Shown here: piece by piece, positions 4,217 to 6,076 of the stretch | How the letters are laid out: the number at the start of each line of letters is the position of its first letter | Numbering within the stretch: the stretch's first letter is position 1 | Assembly (NCBI GenBank): GCA_946637575.1 | Contig: CAMPBJ010000064.1 | Span: forward strand, 1 to 6,076 | Source: an uncultured Clostridia bacterium | GTDB taxonomy: Bacteria > Bacillota > Clostridia > Christensenellales > Borkfalkiaceae | Length of the DNA stretch: 6,076 bases | Direction: 5' to 3' | The notes under the pieces: generated by a model | What the model saw: only the letters and a program-made list of their open reading frames with translations | Database searches by the model: none | What the model was told of the DNA's origin: nothing | Translations under genes and position numbers: made by a program

Positions 4217-5470
4217 ATGAGTTACGCATCTGCAAAGAAAGTTTACTTAAAATACGGGATCGACACCGACGAGGTCTTAAAAAAACTGAGCACAGTGTCG
4301 GTTTCCCTTCATTGCTGGCAAGGCGACGACGTTAAGGGTTTCGATCACGACGGGCCTTTGACGGGCGGTATTCAGACCACGGGCAACTACATGGGAAGAG
4401 CAAGAACGCCCGAAGAACTTATGGCGGACATGGAAAAGGTCATTTCCCTTTGCCCCGGCAAGAAAAAACTTAACGTGCACGCGTGCTACGCGATATTTGG
4501 GGACGACGGTTTCGTGGACAGGGATAAATTAGAACCCCGCCACTTCGAACCGTGGGTAAAACTTGCCAAAAAGTACGGCTTGGGCATCGACTTTAACCCG
4601 ACTTTCTTCTCGCACCCCAAAGTCAAAGACGGGCTGACGCTCTCATCCCCCGACGAAGAGACGAGAAAGTTCTGGATCGAACACGGAAAAGCGTGTATCC
4701 GCATTTCCACCTACTTTGCAAAGGAAACGGGCATCCCCTGCGTTATGAATATCTGGACGGGGGACGGGTACAAAGATATCCCGTCCGACAGAATGGGACC
4801 GAGACTTCGCTATAAGGACAGTATAGAAAAGATTTTGGAAGAACCTTTCGACTTTAACCTCGTTAAACCCTGCGTTGAAAGTAAGGTGTTCGGAATAGGC
4901 GTTGAAAGTTACACGGTGGGCAGCGCGGAGTTTGCGCTCTCGTTCGCCGCGGAACACAAGGATAAATGCCTTCCCCTTATGGATAACGGGCATTATCACC
5001 CGACCGAAGTCGTTTCGGATAAGATCCCCGCGCTCCTTTGCTTTTTCCCCGAGATCGCGCTCCACATAACCCGCCCCGTCCGTTGGGATTCCGATCACAC
5101 GGTTTTGTTCGACGACGAGACGAGAGAAATGGCAAAAGAGATCGTCCGCACGGACTCGCTTTCGCGCGTGTATATGGCGCTCGACTACTTTGACGCAAGC
5201 ATAAACCGTATCGCGTCCTGGTCGATAGGATTCAGGAGTTGGCAAAAGGCGTTGCTTTACGCGCTCCTTTCCCCGAACGGAAAACTTAAAGCCTTGCAGG
5301 ACGAAGGCGAACTTACAGAACTTATTATGCGTCAGGAAGAGGTCAAAACTCTCCCCTTCGGCGAAGTCTGGAACGAATATTGCAAAAAATCCGGCGTGCC
5401 TACGGACGATAAACTTCCCGACGAGATCAAAAAATACGAAAGAAAAGTTCTCGCTAAAAGGAAGAATTAA
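4217..5470 (+). CDS. rhaA: L-rhamnose isomerase
   Basis: This encodes 417 residues, matching the roughly 419 of the E. coli enzyme. It converts L-rhamnose to L-rhamnulose in the cytoplasm, the first step of rhamnose catabolism, through a metal-dependent TIM barrel. Family blocks are seen throughout: SLHCWQGDDVKGFD (30-43), LNVHACYAIFGD (85-96), IDFNPTFFSHP (124-134), NIWTGDGYKDIPSDRMGPR (178-196), FGIGVESYTVGS (225-236), DNGHYHPTEVVSDK (256-269), VRWDSDHTVLFDDE (288-301) and LDYFDASINRIA (322-333). The candidate metal ligands Glu230, Asp256, His259, Asp291, Asp293 and Asp323 are all present. The start has AGGAG (4204-4208) 8 bases upstream. No kinase, aldolase, regulator or transporter of rhamnose lies in view. 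The next gene starts directly at its stop codon. Related aldose-ketose isomerisations are a possible alternative role. Confidence 0.95.
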   Translation: MSYASAKKVYLKYGIDTDEVLKKLSTVSVSLHCWQGDDVKGFDHDGPLTGGIQTTGNYMGRARTPEELMADMEKVISLCPGKKKLNVHACYAIFGDDGFVDRDKLEPRHFEPWVKLAKKYGLGIDFNPTFFSHPKVKDGLTLSSPDEETRKFWIEHGKACIRISTYFAKETGIPCVMNIWTGDGYKDIPSDRMGPRLRYKDSIEKILEEPFDFNLVKPCVESKVFGIGVESYTVGSAEFALSFAAEHKDKCLPLMDNGHYHPTEVVSDKIPALLCFFPEIALHITRPVRWDSDHTVLFDDETREMAKEIVRTDSLSRVYMALDYFDASINRIASWSIGFRSWQKALLYALLSPNGKLKALQDEGELTELIMRQEEVKTLPFGEVWNEYCKKSGVPTDDKLPDEIKKYERKVLAKRKN

Positions 5471-5944
5471 ATGGAAAGGATCGCAACCTTTTTTAAGGTG
5501 TCCGAAGAAGAATACTTAAAAAGCGGAAAAAAGGAAGATTTCGACGATATCGTTCTCCCGAAACGCGCGACGTTTGGTAGCGCGGGGTACGATTTTTTCG
5601 CCCCCTTCGCTTTTACCCTCGAACCGGGCGAAAGTATAAAGATCCCGACGGGCGTTAGGTGTAAGATCGACGAAGGGTGGGTTCTCAATATTTACCCACG
5701 CTCGTCTTTGGGGTTTAAGTACCGCCTGCAATTAGATAACACCGTGGGCATAATCGACTCCGACTACTTTAACGCTCTAAACGAAGGGCATATCTTTATA
5801 AAGATGACGAACTGCGGAGATAAGCCCCTGTCCGTCGAAAAGGGCAAAGGCTTTGCACAGGGCGTGTTCCTTCCCTTCGGCATAACGAAAGACGACGACT
5901 GCGCAAAAGAACGAACCGGCGGACTTGGAAGTACGGATAAATAA
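5471..5944 (+). CDS. dut: dUTPase-family protein (dUTP diphosphatase)
   Basis: This encodes 157 residues, typical of trimeric dUTPases, which split dUTP to dUMP and pyrophosphate to keep uracil out of DNA and supply thymidylate synthesis. The five motifs are recognisable in order: I, AGYDFFAP (38-45); II, PRSSLGFK (76-83); III, GIIDSDYFN (93-101) with Asp96 as the expected catalytic residue; IV, GKGFAQGVF (125-133); V, RTGGLGST (148-155). Motif V has Leu152 where the family normally has the Phe that stacks on uracil, and the protein ends only two residues after the motif. The ATG follows the rhaA stop codon with no gap, and its ribosome site, AAAAGGAAG, lies inside the end of rhaA, so translation is probably coupled. 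A dCTP-deaminase-like or altered-specificity enzyme of the same fold cannot be excluded. Confidence 0.85.
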   Translation: MERIATFFKVSEEEYLKSGKKEDFDDIVLPKRATFGSAGYDFFAPFAFTLEPGESIKIPTGVRCKIDEGWVLNIYPRSSLGFKYRLQLDNTVGIIDSDYFNALNEGHIFIKMTNCGDKPLSVEKGKGFAQGVFLPFGITKDDDCAKERTGGLGSTDK

Positions 5945-5969
5945 AAAAGCACCGAAAGGTGCTTTTTTT
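5943..5969. terminator. Bidirectional terminator between convergent genes
   Basis: GCACC (5949-5953) pairs with GGTGC (5958-5962) around a GAAA tetraloop, flanked by six A on the left and seven T on the right. It overlaps the dUTPase stop codon and serves the plus-strand operon. The A run lets it also terminate the minus-strand gene ending at 6003. Confidence 0.92.
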
Positions 5970-6002
5970 GTTTATTTATTCGCTTTTCGAGTTTAAGTCG
6001 GT

Positions 6003-6076
6003 TTATCTTACGAAGTTCATCGCCTTGATGTACTCGGGCGAATAGTCTCTTTTTGCCCTTACCGCCTTTTTGGAAA
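6003..6076 (-). CDS. 3' end of an unidentified gene, cut by the window edge
   Basis: The last 23 codons before a TAA at 6005-6003 read SKKAVRAKRDYSPEYIKAMN followed by FVR on the minus strand. Codon choice (GCG, ATC, AAG, TTC) resembles the neighbouring genes, and the stop lies about 34 bases from a bidirectional terminator, so a real gene ending here is likely. The C-terminal piece is basic, with no motif I recognise, and the product cannot be named. Other minus-strand frames here are either closed or run on into the terminator. Confidence 0.6.
   Translation of the reverse strand, partial: SKKAVRAKRDYSPEYIKAMNFVR

Noticed and set aside
4643..5245. 200-codon minus-strand reading frame within rhaA
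   Set aside because: It is a shadow of the strongly conserved rhamnose isomerase frame, with an arginine-rich meaningless sequence.

Overview
The window looks like chromosomal DNA of a low-to-mid GC Gram-positive bacterium, probably an uncultured relative of the Clostridia. The reasons are the rpsF-ssb-rpsR order, AGGAG-type ribosome binding sites, clear sigma-A promoters with 17-base spacers, AT-rich intergenic DNA and compact GNRA- or A-rich-loop terminators. The genus cannot be read from the sequence. I see no mobile element, CRISPR array, tRNA or rRNA.

Layout. Positions 1-48 (minus) hold the first 16 codons of a gene that resembles the C_GCAxxG_C_C redox-protein family. It lies downstream of a six-helix membrane protein of unknown function (72-743, minus) that has its own extended -10 promoter. 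Positions 744-1281 contain no convincing protein gene. The half next to the membrane gene (782-1036, minus) looks like a free-standing structured RNA. It has a near-consensus promoter (TTTACA-17-TATATT), a closing helix joining positions about 170 bases apart, three internal hairpins and a terminator. G-U pairs that become mismatches on the other strand point to the minus strand. This is the most interesting object in the window. I do not recognise its family.

Positions 1282-2298 (minus) are the classic rpsF-ssb-rpsR operon: S6, single-strand DNA-binding protein and S18. It is driven by a strong promoter at 2408-2380, ends at a terminator at 1236-1270, and its folded leader resembles the S6:S18 autoregulatory element. 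Divergent from it, 2566-3441 (plus) encodes a diacylglycerol/lipid kinase-family protein, closed by a 12-bp terminator. Facing it, 3503-4081 (minus) encodes a LOG/TIGR00730 family protein.

From a divergent promoter region (4082-4216), L-rhamnose isomerase (4217-5470, plus) is transcribed with a dUTPase-family gene (5471-5944, plus) whose ATG follows the isomerase stop codon directly. A bidirectional terminator follows, then the 3' end of an unidentified minus-strand gene (6003-6076).

The genes are mostly housekeeping: ribosome, replication, nucleotide sanitation and lipid phosphorylation. The isomerase-dUTPase pairing, without other rhamnose genes in view, is the unusual gene context.
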